From Nitrospirota bacterium (GTDB lineage: Bacteria > Nitrospirota > Nitrospiria > 2-01-FULL-66-17), in the NCBI GenBank assembly GCA_040757335.1, contig JBFLXB010000007.1, forward strand, positions 1-64,000: a stretch of DNA of 64,000 nucleotides, written 5' to 3'. The notes under the pieces are model-generated. The model did not search any database. It worked only from the letters and a program-made list of their open reading frames with translations, and was not told where the DNA came from. Each line of letters opens with the position of its first letter. Position 1 is the first letter of the stretch. Shown piece by piece: positions 27,014 to 35,911 of this stretch. The position numbers and the translations under genes were made by a program.

Positions 27014-28540
27014 TCAGTGTGCCAAACGGCGATCCAGATTCCGATACTGGATCGCCTCCGCGACGTGGCCCGGCAACACGCGCTCCTGCTCAGCAAGGTC
27101 CGCGATCGTCCGGGCAACTTTGAGAATCCGGTGGTAGGCGCGCGCGGAAAGCCCCAGACGAGCCATGGCGTGCTCGATCAGGCGACGCGACTCGGGGCCG
27201 ATTTCGCAGTACCGCTTCAACAGGCGGGGACGCAACTGGGCGTTGCAGAACAGGCCGTCACTCCTGTACCGATCTTGCTGCCGGGCCCGCGCGTTAGCGA
27301 CCCGGGTGCGCACCGCGGCCGAGTCTTCGCGCACGCGATCACTGGCGAGGTCTCCGAACGGCACGGCCGGCACTTCAAGGTGCAAGTCGATTCGATCCAA
27401 CAACGGCCCGGACACTCGCGTGCGATATCGCTGGATCTGGGTCGGCGTGCAGGCACACGGGTGGGCGCGGTCCGAGAAATACCCGCAGGGGCACGGGTTC
27501 ATGGCCGCCACCAACATGAACCCTGCGGGATACGTCACGGAGGCCGATGAGCGGGCGATCGTCACTTTGCCGTGTTCCAGCGGCTGGCGCAGCACTTCGA
27601 GCACATTGCGTTTGAACTCCGGGAGTTCGTCGAGGAACAAGACGCCGTGGTGAGCCAGACTGACCTCCCCTGGCTTGGGAACTTGGCCGCCGCCGATCAA
27701 CCCGGCGTCTGAAATCGTGTGATGGGGGGCTTGAAACGGGCGCCCGGACAGAAGCGGGGTCTCGGGTGACAACAGGCCCATGACGCTGTGGATCTTTGTA
27801 CACTCAAGGGCCTCATCGAGGCTCATCCGCGGCAGAATCGCCCCCAACGCCCTGGCCAGCATCGTTTTGCCGGACCCGGGAGGCCCGACCATCAGGACAT
27901 TGTGCCCTCCCGCCGCAGCGACCTCCAACGCGCGTTTGGCATGCTCTTGGCCCTTCACGTCGGCGAAGTCGTCGGCGTCGGCGAGGGAGCGGGGCGGTGA
28001 CGCCCCGGTCTCGGCGGGACGGAGCGGCTGCCGACCCTCCAGAAACTCGATCACCTGGGGCAACGTGCTGACGCCGTATACCGGGAGGCCGTCCACGATA
28101 GCCGCTTCGCGTGCATTGTCCTGAGGAAGGATCATCCCCCGAAGACCCGCTTTCTTGGCTGCTAACGCCATGGGAAGGGCGCCACGAACCGGACGAATCT
28201 GCCCATCCAACGAGAGCTCGCCGACGAACGCATAGGGGGCGACCCGATGGGGCGCGAGCGCCTCTTCCGCCACGAGAATGCCCACGGCCATGGCGAGATC
28301 GAACGCCGAACCCTCCTTCTTGACGTCGGCCGGTGCCAGGTTGACCGTGATCCGCTTGATGGGAAAGTTCAGGCCGGTATTTTTCATCGCGGCGCGCACG
28401 CGGTCCTTGGCTTCTTTGACCGCCAGATCGGGCAACCCCACGATGGAAAACATCGGCAGTCCCTGTGCGATGTCCACCTCCACATCCACCAGGTACCCGT
28501 CGAGGCCAAACACCGCGCTGCTCTGCACCTTCGCCAGCAT
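27014..28540 (-). CDS. comM: ComM/YifB family Mg-chelatase-like AAA+ helicase
   Basis: The 508-aa protein starts at ATG 28540 (MLAKVQSSAVFGLDGYLVDV). The N-terminal ChlI/Lon-like domain is followed by an AAA+ core with Walker A GPPGSGKTMLA and the YPAGFMLVAAMNPCPCGYF block, and a C-terminal helical domain (LSARAYHRILKVARTIADL). ComM is a hexameric helicase that extends branch migration during uptake of transforming DNA. No other competence gene is in the window. The frame upstream of 28540 lacks family similarity and was not used. Confidence 0.94.
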   Translation of the reverse strand: MLAKVQSSAVFGLDGYLVDVEVDIAQGLPMFSIVGLPDLAVKEAKDRVRAAMKNTGLNFPIKRITVNLAPADVKKEGSAFDLAMAVGILVAEEALAPHRVAPYAFVGELSLDGQIRPVRGALPMALAAKKAGLRGMILPQDNAREAAIVDGLPVYGVSTLPQVIEFLEGRQPLRPAETGASPPRSLADADDFADVKGQEHAKRALEVAAAGGHNVLMVGPPGSGKTMLARALGAILPRMSLDEALECTKIHSVMGLLSPETPLLSGRPFQAPHHTISDAGLIGGGQVPKPGEVSLAHHGVLFLDELPEFKRNVLEVLRQPLEHGKVTIARSSASVTYPAGFMLVAAMNPCPCGYFSDRAHPCACTPTQIQRYRTRVSGPLLDRIDLHLEVPAVPFGDLASDRVREDSAAVRTRVANARARQQDRYRSDGLFCNAQLRPRLLKRYCEIGPESRRLIEHAMARLGLSARAYHRILKVARTIADLAEQERVLPGHVAEAIQYRNLDRRLAH

Positions 28541-28668
28541 CGACGTCCTTCGAGCAGTGGATCGCCAACACACACGGTCAGGTAGGACCGCCCCGCGCAG
28601 ACTGCTGCGTGAGGCGAGGGAGTGTACCACAGGAAACCGAAATTTGGCAGACAGGAGGAACGAGGGGT

Positions 28669-29214
28669 TCAGCGGCCTTGGACCCCGACCGTGGTCCCAA
28701 CCTGGGTGTTCTGTGTCTGGGTGGTGTCGTTCGCGCCCAACGCCGACTCTACCGTAAAGCTGCCTTCCACCGGGCGAGAGGTCTTGGCGTCGTGGTCGAT
28801 CAACGTCACGCTGAACTGCAGGGCGCCCAACTCCGGGATCGTAAGCGGCACACGAACCTCCCAACGCCCCTGGGTCGCGCCCTCGATCCCGGGCGCCAGC
28901 ACCCCGAGATCGAACTCGTTGTAGCTTTGCCGCCCGGACGTGGGACCGTTGATATCCACGATCAGTGTCTCCAGCCGGTTGGCGAAGCGGAAGACCACCG
29001 TCACATCGACGGTGACCAAATACTGCGTCGGTTCTCCCGACGGCGTCATCAGCGCCGGGGTGCTGTACTGCTCCAACCCCACAAAAGTCAACTCGGGGAC
29101 GCTGTCGTCGAGCGCCGTCGGATCAGTCGGCGTGCCACATCCTGCGGCCAGGATGGTCGCTGCCAACACGCCCAGGCCCTGTAAAACAGCCCCCGGAAGA
29201 CCGCCGTGACGCAC
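28669..29214 (-). CDS. Predicted lipoprotein
   Basis: The 181-aa protein has a signal peptide with lipobox ILAAGC, so the mature N-terminus is a lipidated Cys at about residue 26. The mature part is all-beta in appearance, with alternating hydrophobic strands (YLVTVDVTVVFRFANRLETL) and a Thr/Gln-rich end. I recognise no family. It starts at GTG 29214. It lies between patatin and comM on the same strand, with about 100-bp gaps on either side. Confidence 0.75.
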   Translation of the reverse strand: MRHGGLPGAVLQGLGVLAATILAAGCGTPTDPTALDDSVPELTFVGLEQYSTPALMTPSGEPTQYLVTVDVTVVFRFANRLETLIVDINGPTSGRQSYNEFDLGVLAPGIEGATQGRWEVRVPLTIPELGALQFSVTLIDHDAKTSRPVEGSFTVESALGANDTTQTQNTQVGTTVGVQGR

Positions 29215-29313
29215 GAAACCACTCTAAACCACACGAGGGAGCGGAGTAAAGTGGCGCACCGAACCGCTGGGCTTGGGGCCTTCTCAACTGCATCGCTAAC
29301 AAGGACTAACGGA

Positions 29314-30234
29314 CTAGATGTACGGGCAGAAGTCTCCCTGCAGCGTGCCGATCGGGTGGGCCACCGGGGTCTGGCTGAGCGCCGCCGAGCCGTCTTCAAA
29401 ACCCAGTTCCAACGCGCGGTTGATCTGGAGTTTCTTGTGAAAGTCCATGAATCCCAGGCCCAGGGTTTTGGACGGCGTAATCACGGTGAGGTCCACGAAC
29501 TTGTAGCCGCTGCCTTGTGCCGTCAGATTGATGCGACGAGCCAACTCGATGTCGACGAGCAGATTCGAGCGCTGGGCCAGGTTCATCACCTGAATGGCCC
29601 ACTCCAGGTTGTTGCGCGCGGCCCGTCGATGATCATCGGGATGGTCGCACACCACGGCATAGATACGTTCGGCGCCGGCCGAAATGGCCGGCTTCAACGG
29701 CCAGACCGTTGCCCCTAGATCAACGTATTCTTGTCCGTTCATCTCGACCGGCGGAAACACGAGCGGAATCGAGGTACTCGCCAGCAGCGCACGGTGCAAA
29801 TCCGGAAAGTGGTTGTCGAATCGCTCGACCCGGTGCAGGGTTTGGTTGTAGCAGGTCACGATCAGCGTGCGGGAACTGGATCGAATCTTGTCGAGCCTCA
29901 CGTTCTCGCGAATCAGGCGCGCAAGGGGCTCGGAACTGTACGCAGGATACCGATAGGGACGAATGAACGACAGAAAGAACTGCACCCGCGATCGCAGCCC
30001 GTAGACGTGGGACGGCGTCAGATGCCGCCAGATCTCGGCGAGCCGCGCCTCTTCACCCGCGACCACCATTGCGGCCACCAGAGCGCCGACCGAGGTCCCG
30101 GACACGATCTCCGGACAAACTCCGTGCTGGGCGAACGCAAGCGCGACGCCCGCATTATATGCGCCGCGGGCTCCGCCGCCGGAGAAAACAATCGCAGTCT
30201 TCGAAGGAATCGCGCCCACCGTGCCGTTCGCCAC
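29314..30234 (-). CDS. Patatin-like phospholipase
   Basis: The 306-aa acyl hydrolase of the RssA/NTE type has the oxyanion loop GGGARGAYNAG (residues 15-25) and the nucleophile elbow GTSVG (about 44-48). The dyad Asp lies in YVDLGATVWP, where most relatives have DGG or DGA, so this is a slightly altered Asp motif. There is no signal peptide, so it should act on the cytoplasmic face of membrane lipids. It starts at GTG 30234. It is downstream of the ParA-CBM gene on the same strand. Confidence 0.9.
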   Translation of the reverse strand: MANGTVGAIPSKTAIVFSGGGARGAYNAGVALAFAQHGVCPEIVSGTSVGALVAAMVVAGEEARLAEIWRHLTPSHVYGLRSRVQFFLSFIRPYRYPAYSSEPLARLIRENVRLDKIRSSSRTLIVTCYNQTLHRVERFDNHFPDLHRALLASTSIPLVFPPVEMNGQEYVDLGATVWPLKPAISAGAERIYAVVCDHPDDHRRAARNNLEWAIQVMNLAQRSNLLVDIELARRINLTAQGSGYKFVDLTVITPSKTLGLGFMDFHKKLQINRALELGFEDGSAALSQTPVAHPIGTLQGDFCPYI

Positions 30235-30303
30235 TTAAAACGTACCGTCGCGCCAACCGCTTGTCAACGCCCGGCGGGACGATCACAGCGGGCGGACCTC
30301 CGC

Positions 30304-31449
30304 CTACACGTTCACCGCACGGCTCTCGGTGGTGGCTTGTCCGGCCACGCTGGCTGATGCCGAACTCCTCACCAGCGTCACCGTCAGTCCGTCGACCACA
30401 ACCACTGAACTCTGGCCCCCCAGGCTGTCCTGCACCACCAAGCCATTGCTGGGATCCTCACGCCATTCGTCGTCGATCACGAATTTATATTGGTAGCTGC
30501 CTGGCGCGAGGAACACGAACTTTTTCCAGACGCCCCCCTCTTCCTTCAGGCTCAACACGTCGCGATCGGGCACCCAGCTGTTGAAGTCTCCCGCCAGCTT
30601 GACGTCGTGTGCGCCCAACGCCCGGATCGAAAACAACACGCCGGACTTGGACTGCGGGCCCAATGCCACCGCTGCGTCCGCTGCGCGGGGCTTGGTCTTC
30701 TCCGAGGCGATCACCTCCCGAGCCAACGCCATATAATCTTTGAATCCGGCCGAATCCGGCGCATACTCGGTGATCGGAAGCCCCAAGCTCACGGCCTCTC
30801 GAAGCTTGTCGTTCAGGTTGATCGTCGTGGCCATCGTGATCGGAGCGAACCGCTCCCTGATCTTCGTGAGCACTTCTTTCGCGTAACCGGCGCGGCGGTC
30901 GAATTTGGTCGGAAGGATCCGCACCGCGATCTCATGGCCAATCTTTTCGCTGATCAGCTTAATCGTTTCGGACAGCTTCACGACCCCTTGGAGGGAAAAG
31001 AAGCTGGTCTCAACCGGGACAATCGCCTCCTGGCAAGCGATGAGCGCGTTGAACGTCAGCAAGCCAACGCTGGGCGGGCAGTCGATCAGGATGTAATCGA
31101 ACCCATCAGCCAGCGTGGCAATCCGCGCGGCGAGCTGACGCTCTCGTTCCGGGGTACCTGCCAGAAACTGTTCGATTGCGCTGAGCGCGATGTTCGATGG
31201 GGCCAGCGACAAGTTGGGCAGAATCTGCCTGACCACGTCCTCAAGGGGAGTTTCGCCGATCAACACCTCGTACATTCCGCGTTCGGCTTCCTCCGGTTTG
31301 ATGCTCAACCCCAACGTCGCATGGGCCTGGGGATCAAGGTCAATGAGCAAGACACTGCGCGATTGCGCGGCAAGGCACGCCGCCAGATTGATGGCCGTGG
31401 TCGTCTTTCCACACCCACCCTTTTGGTTCACGATTGCCATCACACGCAT
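30304..31449 (-). CDS. ParA-family ATPase fused to a glycogen-binding-like (CBM48/AMPK) domain
   Basis: The protein is 381 aa. Residues 1-255 form a ParA/Soj ATPase with deviant Walker A KGGCGKTTT, LIDLDPQAH and LIDCPPSVG. After a linker, residues about 280-360 form an immunoglobulin-like early-set domain with VKLAGDFNSWVPD, GVWKKFVFLAPGSYQYKFVI and DEWREDP, the pattern of AMPK-beta/isoamylase carbohydrate-binding modules. Tryptophans that stack on glucans are present. It is separate from the origin parAB pair. It might position a glycogen-associated cargo; that is inference. ATG 31449 was chosen because the ATPase fold starts there. Confidence 0.9.
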   Translation of the reverse strand: MRVMAIVNQKGGCGKTTTAINLAACLAAQSRSVLLIDLDPQAHATLGLSIKPEEAERGMYEVLIGETPLEDVVRQILPNLSLAPSNIALSAIEQFLAGTPERERQLAARIATLADGFDYILIDCPPSVGLLTFNALIACQEAIVPVETSFFSLQGVVKLSETIKLISEKIGHEIAVRILPTKFDRRAGYAKEVLTKIRERFAPITMATTINLNDKLREAVSLGLPITEYAPDSAGFKDYMALAREVIASEKTKPRAADAAVALGPQSKSGVLFSIRALGAHDVKLAGDFNSWVPDRDVLSLKEEGGVWKKFVFLAPGSYQYKFVIDDEWREDPSNGLVVQDSLGGQSSVVVVDGLTVTLVRSSASASVAGQATTESRAVNV

Positions 31450-31768
31450 GGTCCAGCCTCCCTGGTGGCAAGCGGCCCTCTCCGGAGCCGCATCACACAA
31501 ACCCTCGCATCACCCGTCGCTAAATAGCACATAGCTCTACTAATTTGTGTCTCTGCTCTCACCTCCTTCCCCTTGATCCCCGACTCTCTCGCCGTCATAA
31601 CTCGTCAATAATGCGTTATATTTTCTATACTGATCTAACAGGTACAGGTTCGTAACACAGCAGACTAGCGTTGTCAAGAATAAAAGTAACTAACTTGAGA
31701 TTTGTGCTGATCGAAATCCACGGGGACTCGGACGGTTAGACTGTTTGGGAAGAACGAGAGAGAACGCG
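31450..31768. other. 319-bp intergenic region between bioB and the ParA-CBM gene
   Basis: No gene is seen. The middle part (about 31600-31720) is AT-rich. On the minus strand a TTGACA (31678-31673) lies 17 bp from TACGAA, and an alternative TATAGA/TATAAC box lies further on. This is probably the promoter region of the leftward ParA-CBM gene and those following it. Confidence 0.55.
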
Positions 31769-32758
31769 CTAGACCGGGTGCGGCGAGGGAAGTCGATCGA
31801 CCTCAAACCCGAGATCCTGGACCATCGCCACCGCGTCGGCGGCGGACTGACCACCGGTTGTCAGGTAACCGTTGATGAAGAGCGAATTCCCGGGATACAA
31901 CGCCAGCGGCTGCAGACTGCGCAGGTTGACCTCCCGCCCGCCCGCAACGCGAATCTCGGTTTTCGGCAGCAGGAAACGGAACAGGCAGAGGATCTTGAGG
32001 CACCGCCAGGGGGTCAAGACATGCGTCTCTGCGAGCGGAGTTCCGGGAATCGGGTTCAGGAAGTTGACCGGGACAGAATCGACGCGCAACGCGCGCAACG
32101 CACGCGCCACGTCCACCAGGTCCTGATCGCTCTCGCCCATTCCTGCCAAGACACCGCTGCAGGTGGAGAGCCCCGCGGTTTGCACTGCTTCGACCGTAGC
32201 CACGCGGTCCGCATAGGCATGGGTGGAACAGATCGCTGCGTAGTGTCGCTCACTGGTATTCAGGTTGTGATTCACCCGATCAACGCCGACCTGCTTGAGG
32301 CGTTGCGCCTTGTCGCGATCCAGCAATCCAAGAGAACAACAGACCTCGATCGGCACCGAGGTTTTGATCGCTTGTACCGCACGGGTTACGTCGTCCAGCT
32401 CGTGATCCGTGGCGCCTCGACCGCTGATAACGATACAGAAGCGATGGGCCCCTGATTGATAGGCTCGTCTCGCGGCGTCGCGAATTTCTCCGGCGGACCT
32501 GAGAGGATAGCGCTCGATGTCCGAGGTAGCGACCGAGGACTGCGAACAATACCCGCAGTCTTCAGGACAGAGACCGCTTTTGGCGTTCATGAGCACATGA
32601 AACTGCACGCGCCGGCCGAAGGTCGCTTTGCGCACACGGAACGCGGCGTCCAACATGTTGGGGAGATCGTCAAGCGGGGCTGCGAGCAGTTGAAGGCCCT
32701 CTTCTTCAGTCAGAACTGCTCCGCCCAATGAGCGCTCTGCAATGCGTTCGTAGTCCAT
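31769..32758 (-). CDS. bioB: Biotin synthase
   Basis: The 329-aa radical-SAM enzyme inserts sulfur into dethiobiotin. The CPEDCGYC cluster motif binds the 4Fe-4S/SAM centre, with VLMNAKSGL before it and CSSLGLLD, NHNLNTS and VPVNFLNPIPGTPL after it; these include ligands of the second cluster. ATG 32758 was chosen because it follows GAGGGGCCAGGG and fits the promoter at 32792-32820; an upstream start at 32791 would overlap the -10 box. No other biotin gene is adjacent. Confidence 0.95.
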   Translation of the reverse strand: MDYERIAERSLGGAVLTEEEGLQLLAAPLDDLPNMLDAAFRVRKATFGRRVQFHVLMNAKSGLCPEDCGYCSQSSVATSDIERYPLRSAGEIRDAARRAYQSGAHRFCIVISGRGATDHELDDVTRAVQAIKTSVPIEVCCSLGLLDRDKAQRLKQVGVDRVNHNLNTSERHYAAICSTHAYADRVATVEAVQTAGLSTCSGVLAGMGESDQDLVDVARALRALRVDSVPVNFLNPIPGTPLAETHVLTPWRCLKILCLFRFLLPKTEIRVAGGREVNLRSLQPLALYPGNSLFINGYLTTGGQSAADAVAMVQDLGFEVDRLPSPHPV

Positions 32759-32791
32759 CCCTGGCCCCTCTGAAGCGAAACGTGCGGGCAA

Positions 32792-32820
32792 GCTATACCC
32801 CTTTTGGAGTTTTTTTTCAA
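32792..32820 (-). promoter_or_regulatory. bioB promoter
   Basis: On the minus strand TTGAAA (32820-32815), a 17-bp spacer and TATAGC (32797-32792) form a good sigma70-type promoter 33 bp upstream of the bioB ATG. Confidence 0.65.
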
Positions 32821-32894
32821 CACAATCTTAGGGTTATAGCCTATCCGGTTAGCGCCCTACGAATATCCGATGGATCTCACTGGTTTTTATCGGT

Positions 32895-33839
32895 GTGAGG
32901 AGCCCGAATCTGATCGGTCTTGGGGTGGGTGCCTGCCTCCTTGCGGCATGCGGAGCAGGGCTACCGCCCGAAGAGGACTCGGGGGCGCAGGCCGCGGGTC
33001 CACTAGGGTGCGAATCAGTCGGCCAAGGGATTGATTTTCCAATTGATAACAACGCGGGAACGATTTTCTGGGCCGCAGATCCTCGGATCAATCCAGCGGA
33101 TGCTACGGTCCAGTCTCAGATCAAGTTCTTGTTCGATATCCCCCAGGGTCAGTTGCCCACCGGGGTGTCCTCGGCCCGAATACGGATCAGCCCGGTTCGC
33201 AACAACCTTCTCCCGGCTGGGGGCCATGTTGATACCGCCTTTGAGATCAGCGCCATCGAACCGACCGACTTGACGGGTTTTACCGGAACTGGGGATGTAA
33301 CCCTGAGGCTGACCGTGCGGTACGATCCGGTCGCGTGCGAGATCCCGGCCGAGACCGAGCCGAACCTCGTGCTCGGGCGCTTTACCGCCAGCGGAGCATG
33401 GCAAGAGGTGTGTGGGGATCCCGCGAACGTCGGGTTGGCGATCAGCGAGGTCTCGTGTTCGGACGGCGACCTCAGCTTCGGGATCTTCGGCGTCATCCCG
33501 AAGCCCGGGGTGACCCTGGAGGACCCGACACCGCCTGTCTTTCCTCAAGGTAGTTTGTCGCTGACCCTCCGCAGTCGCTGTGACACCTGCCCGGTCCCAT
33601 CCATCGAACTCGAATGGGGTCCGGCGTCCGATGGCAGCGGCAGTGGGATCCTCGGTTACTGGATCTACGTGGACGGGGTCCGGAACACATTTACGTCGGA
33701 TATCGCGACCAACCCCGTGCGCTTCACCCTCCAGTCGTCTGGAACCACGTTGGACACCACGCAGGAGCACCTCTACCAGGTTCAGGCCGTCGACAACGCC
33801 GGGAACGTTTCGACCCTGTTCGGCGCCCTGCGGACTTAA
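32895..33839 (+). CDS. Predicted lipoprotein with a C-terminal fibronectin III-like domain
   Basis: The 314-aa protein has a signal peptide with lipobox LLAACG, so Cys at about residue 19 is lipidated. The mature part has a beta-sandwich of about 150 residues with the conserved-looking pairs TFEISAIEPTDLTGFTGTGD. The last 90 residues (SIELEWGPASDGSGSGILGY) resemble a fibronectin type III domain of extracellular proteins. It starts at GTG 32895 and is divergent from bioB. Surface or outer-membrane location is likely; function unknown. Confidence 0.75.
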   Translation: MRSPNLIGLGVGACLLAACGAGLPPEEDSGAQAAGPLGCESVGQGIDFPIDNNAGTIFWAADPRINPADATVQSQIKFLFDIPQGQLPTGVSSARIRISPVRNNLLPAGGHVDTAFEISAIEPTDLTGFTGTGDVTLRLTVRYDPVACEIPAETEPNLVLGRFTASGAWQEVCGDPANVGLAISEVSCSDGDLSFGIFGVIPKPGVTLEDPTPPVFPQGSLSLTLRSRCDTCPVPSIELEWGPASDGSGSGILGYWIYVDGVRNTFTSDIATNPVRFTLQSSGTTLDTTQEHLYQVQAVDNAGNVSTLFGALRT

Positions 33840-33934
33840 CGCGGCGCGAGGTGTTGCGTTCGCGACGATCCGTTCGCTACCATACAGCCTGACAACCTGA
33901 CTTCATTGACCGTGCGCCCCCTCCGGCCGGCGTC

Positions 33935-35911
33935 ATGCGACCAGCGATCGTGAGCACCGCGACCCCATCCAACGTGACGACCTGGTCCAGGATCCTGAGA
34001 CGGGGCTCCGCACAGCGGCTGACCGCCGAGGCGCTGCTCGGCGCGGCCGCGTTCCTCATGGTCGTCGCGTCGCCCGGGTACGCCGAGTCCGACGCGGAGC
34101 GCCACGCCCGGGCGCTCAAGCAGGCGATCGTTGCATTTGCCGCGTCCGCGCTCACCTTGCGCGAGGCTCCGGTATCTCCTCCGGCCCACCTCGAGATGTT
34201 GTTCGGGGTTCAGAGCCGCGGCGAGCCGGTTCACGCACACCACCTTCCTGGTTGGCTCAAGGTTTCGCTGGATGGGCTGCCGGCGGTCGAACACGCCTAT
34301 ACTGATCGAGAGTGGCATGCGCTTGCCGATGGTGGTCTCCACCTGCTTCTGACCGCGCCCAACACGTCGGGATCACGCACCCTCACGGTCCACTTTAAGG
34401 GCATCGACCGGAACGGGAAACCCTACCTGCGAACCAAGACGTTTTCCTTCGAGGCGTCTCGCCCCTCGGACCACCGTGTGCTGTGGTTCCGCGCCGCAGC
34501 GAACGAAGAGCCGAGTCTCTCGCTCGACACGCTCGGCGAATCGCTGCTGCGATCGCCGACGACCGGGCAGCCGACGGATGAACCGTTCTATCGAATCGGC
34601 CTGTTCGAATCTGCCTCCGGAAGTCACGCCACGGCCGCCGCCTATTTTCTGGCCGCGCTCGAGCCCAGGGTCTCCGGCGCTCATCAAACCGAGGCCCGCC
34701 TTCGCTTGGCGGAATCGTACGCCGAAGTCGGCGCACCCGAGGAGGCCGAAGCGCTCCTTGAACAGGTCGCGACCGAAAACACGGATCCCGTGGTGCGCGC
34801 GCGGGCCTGGCTGTTCGTCGAACGGATCGCGGCGCGTGAGGGTCGTCACCGCCGGGTGCTCGAGGCCCATGCGCGCATCGGCCCGGCGCTCCCGCCCGAG
34901 CTCGCTGGCGAAGCGCATACGCTGGCTGGACTCAGCGCGCTGGCCCTGCGCGCGTACCCGCAGGCAGGGGGGCTCTTTCGTGCGGTGCCGAAGTCGAGTC
35001 CGGACGCTCCGTTGGCGCTGTTCGGACAAGCCCAAGCGCTTGCGGGCCAAGGTGACGCCTACACGGCCGGGACCTTGTTTGCCAAGCTCGGCGACACGCG
35101 CGCCCTGTTCAACCCGGTGCAATCGCGGGTCACCGAATACGCGCACGCCGCGTTGGGGTTACAGCTGGTCGCACAGGGGCGATACGAAGAAGCCGTCGCT
35201 CAGCTTGGACGCGTGCCGTCCGATCATCCGTTGTCGGAGTCCACGCTGTTCGCCATCGGCTGGTGCCTGCGGGAAACCGGTGAACACGTCAAGGCCATCG
35301 CGGTGTTTGACGATCTCTTGGCCCGCGCACCCGGCGGGCGTTACGCGCACGAAGCCCGACTCGCCACGGCCGCCTCCTATGCCGACCTCCGCGCCACCAC
35401 TCGCTCCGTCGCCGCGTACCGCGCGGCCTTGGACGCGTTGACCGCGTCCAGCGCCGCGCTCGATCAGTGGAACGCCGTCGTGCGCGATCCGGTGTGGGAC
35501 CCGTTGGCTCAAGATCAGTCCGCCGTGCCCGCTGACGCCCGCACCATGGTGCTGGAGGATCCCGCGATTGTCCGGGCGGTGGCGCGGTATCGCTGGCTGG
35601 TTCGGTTTGGACAGGAATTGCGGCGCGCCCTGGACCGATTTCCGGGGTTTTTGGCGGCCCCCCAAGGCCCAGCCACGTTGGGAAGCCGCCTTCAGACGGT
35701 TGACGGATCGCACCTGATCAGCCGGGGACAGGACCTGATTGCTCGGCTCGATGTCGTAAAGAAGGAGTCTCGCGACGCCCTGTCGATGCTGATCACCCAA
35801 ACCCTGGCCCGCGAACAGGAGCGGCTCGAAGAGTGGTCGGTTGCCGCCAGCCTGGGGATCGCACGTAACCTCCGCGACGATGTCAGCGGGGAGGTCCTGA
35901 CCCTTGAGTAG
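33935..35911 (+). CDS. Secreted TPR protein (first gene of the envelope-machine operon)
   Basis: The 658-aa protein has an N-terminal hydrophobic signal segment (about residues 33-51, ending SPGYAES). Many degenerate tetratricopeptide repeats follow from residue about 210 onward, with alternating Ala/Leu helices such as FRAVPKSSPDAPLALFGQAQ. It should act as a periplasmic scaffold. The stop overlaps the next TPR gene by 8 bp, and eight genes follow in tight order. Similar TPR proteins occur with TolQR modules in Myxococcus-type gliding/envelope loci. Confidence 0.82.
   Translation: MRPAIVSTATPSNVTTWSRILRRGSAQRLTAEALLGAAAFLMVVASPGYAESDAERHARALKQAIVAFAASALTLREAPVSPPAHLEMLFGVQSRGEPVHAHHLPGWLKVSLDGLPAVEHAYTDREWHALADGGLHLLLTAPNTSGSRTLTVHFKGIDRNGKPYLRTKTFSFEASRPSDHRVLWFRAAANEEPSLSLDTLGESLLRSPTTGQPTDEPFYRIGLFESASGSHATAAAYFLAALEPRVSGAHQTEARLRLAESYAEVGAPEEAEALLEQVATENTDPVVRARAWLFVERIAAREGRHRRVLEAHARIGPALPPELAGEAHTLAGLSALALRAYPQAGGLFRAVPKSSPDAPLALFGQAQALAGQGDAYTAGTLFAKLGDTRALFNPVQSRVTEYAHAALGLQLVAQGRYEEAVAQLGRVPSDHPLSESTLFAIGWCLRETGEHVKAIAVFDDLLARAPGGRYAHEARLATAASYADLRATTRSVAAYRAALDALTASSAALDQWNAVVRDPVWDPLAQDQSAVPADARTMVLEDPAIVRAVARYRWLVRFGQELRRALDRFPGFLAAPQGPATLGSRLQTVDGSHLISRGQDLIARLDVVKKESRDALSMLITQTLAREQERLEEWSVAASLGIARNLRDDVSGEVLTLE

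Noticed and set aside
28541-28864. A longer ComM N-terminus
   Set aside because: The extra 108 residues lack similarity, and the family starts with the MLAKVQS-type sequence at 28540.
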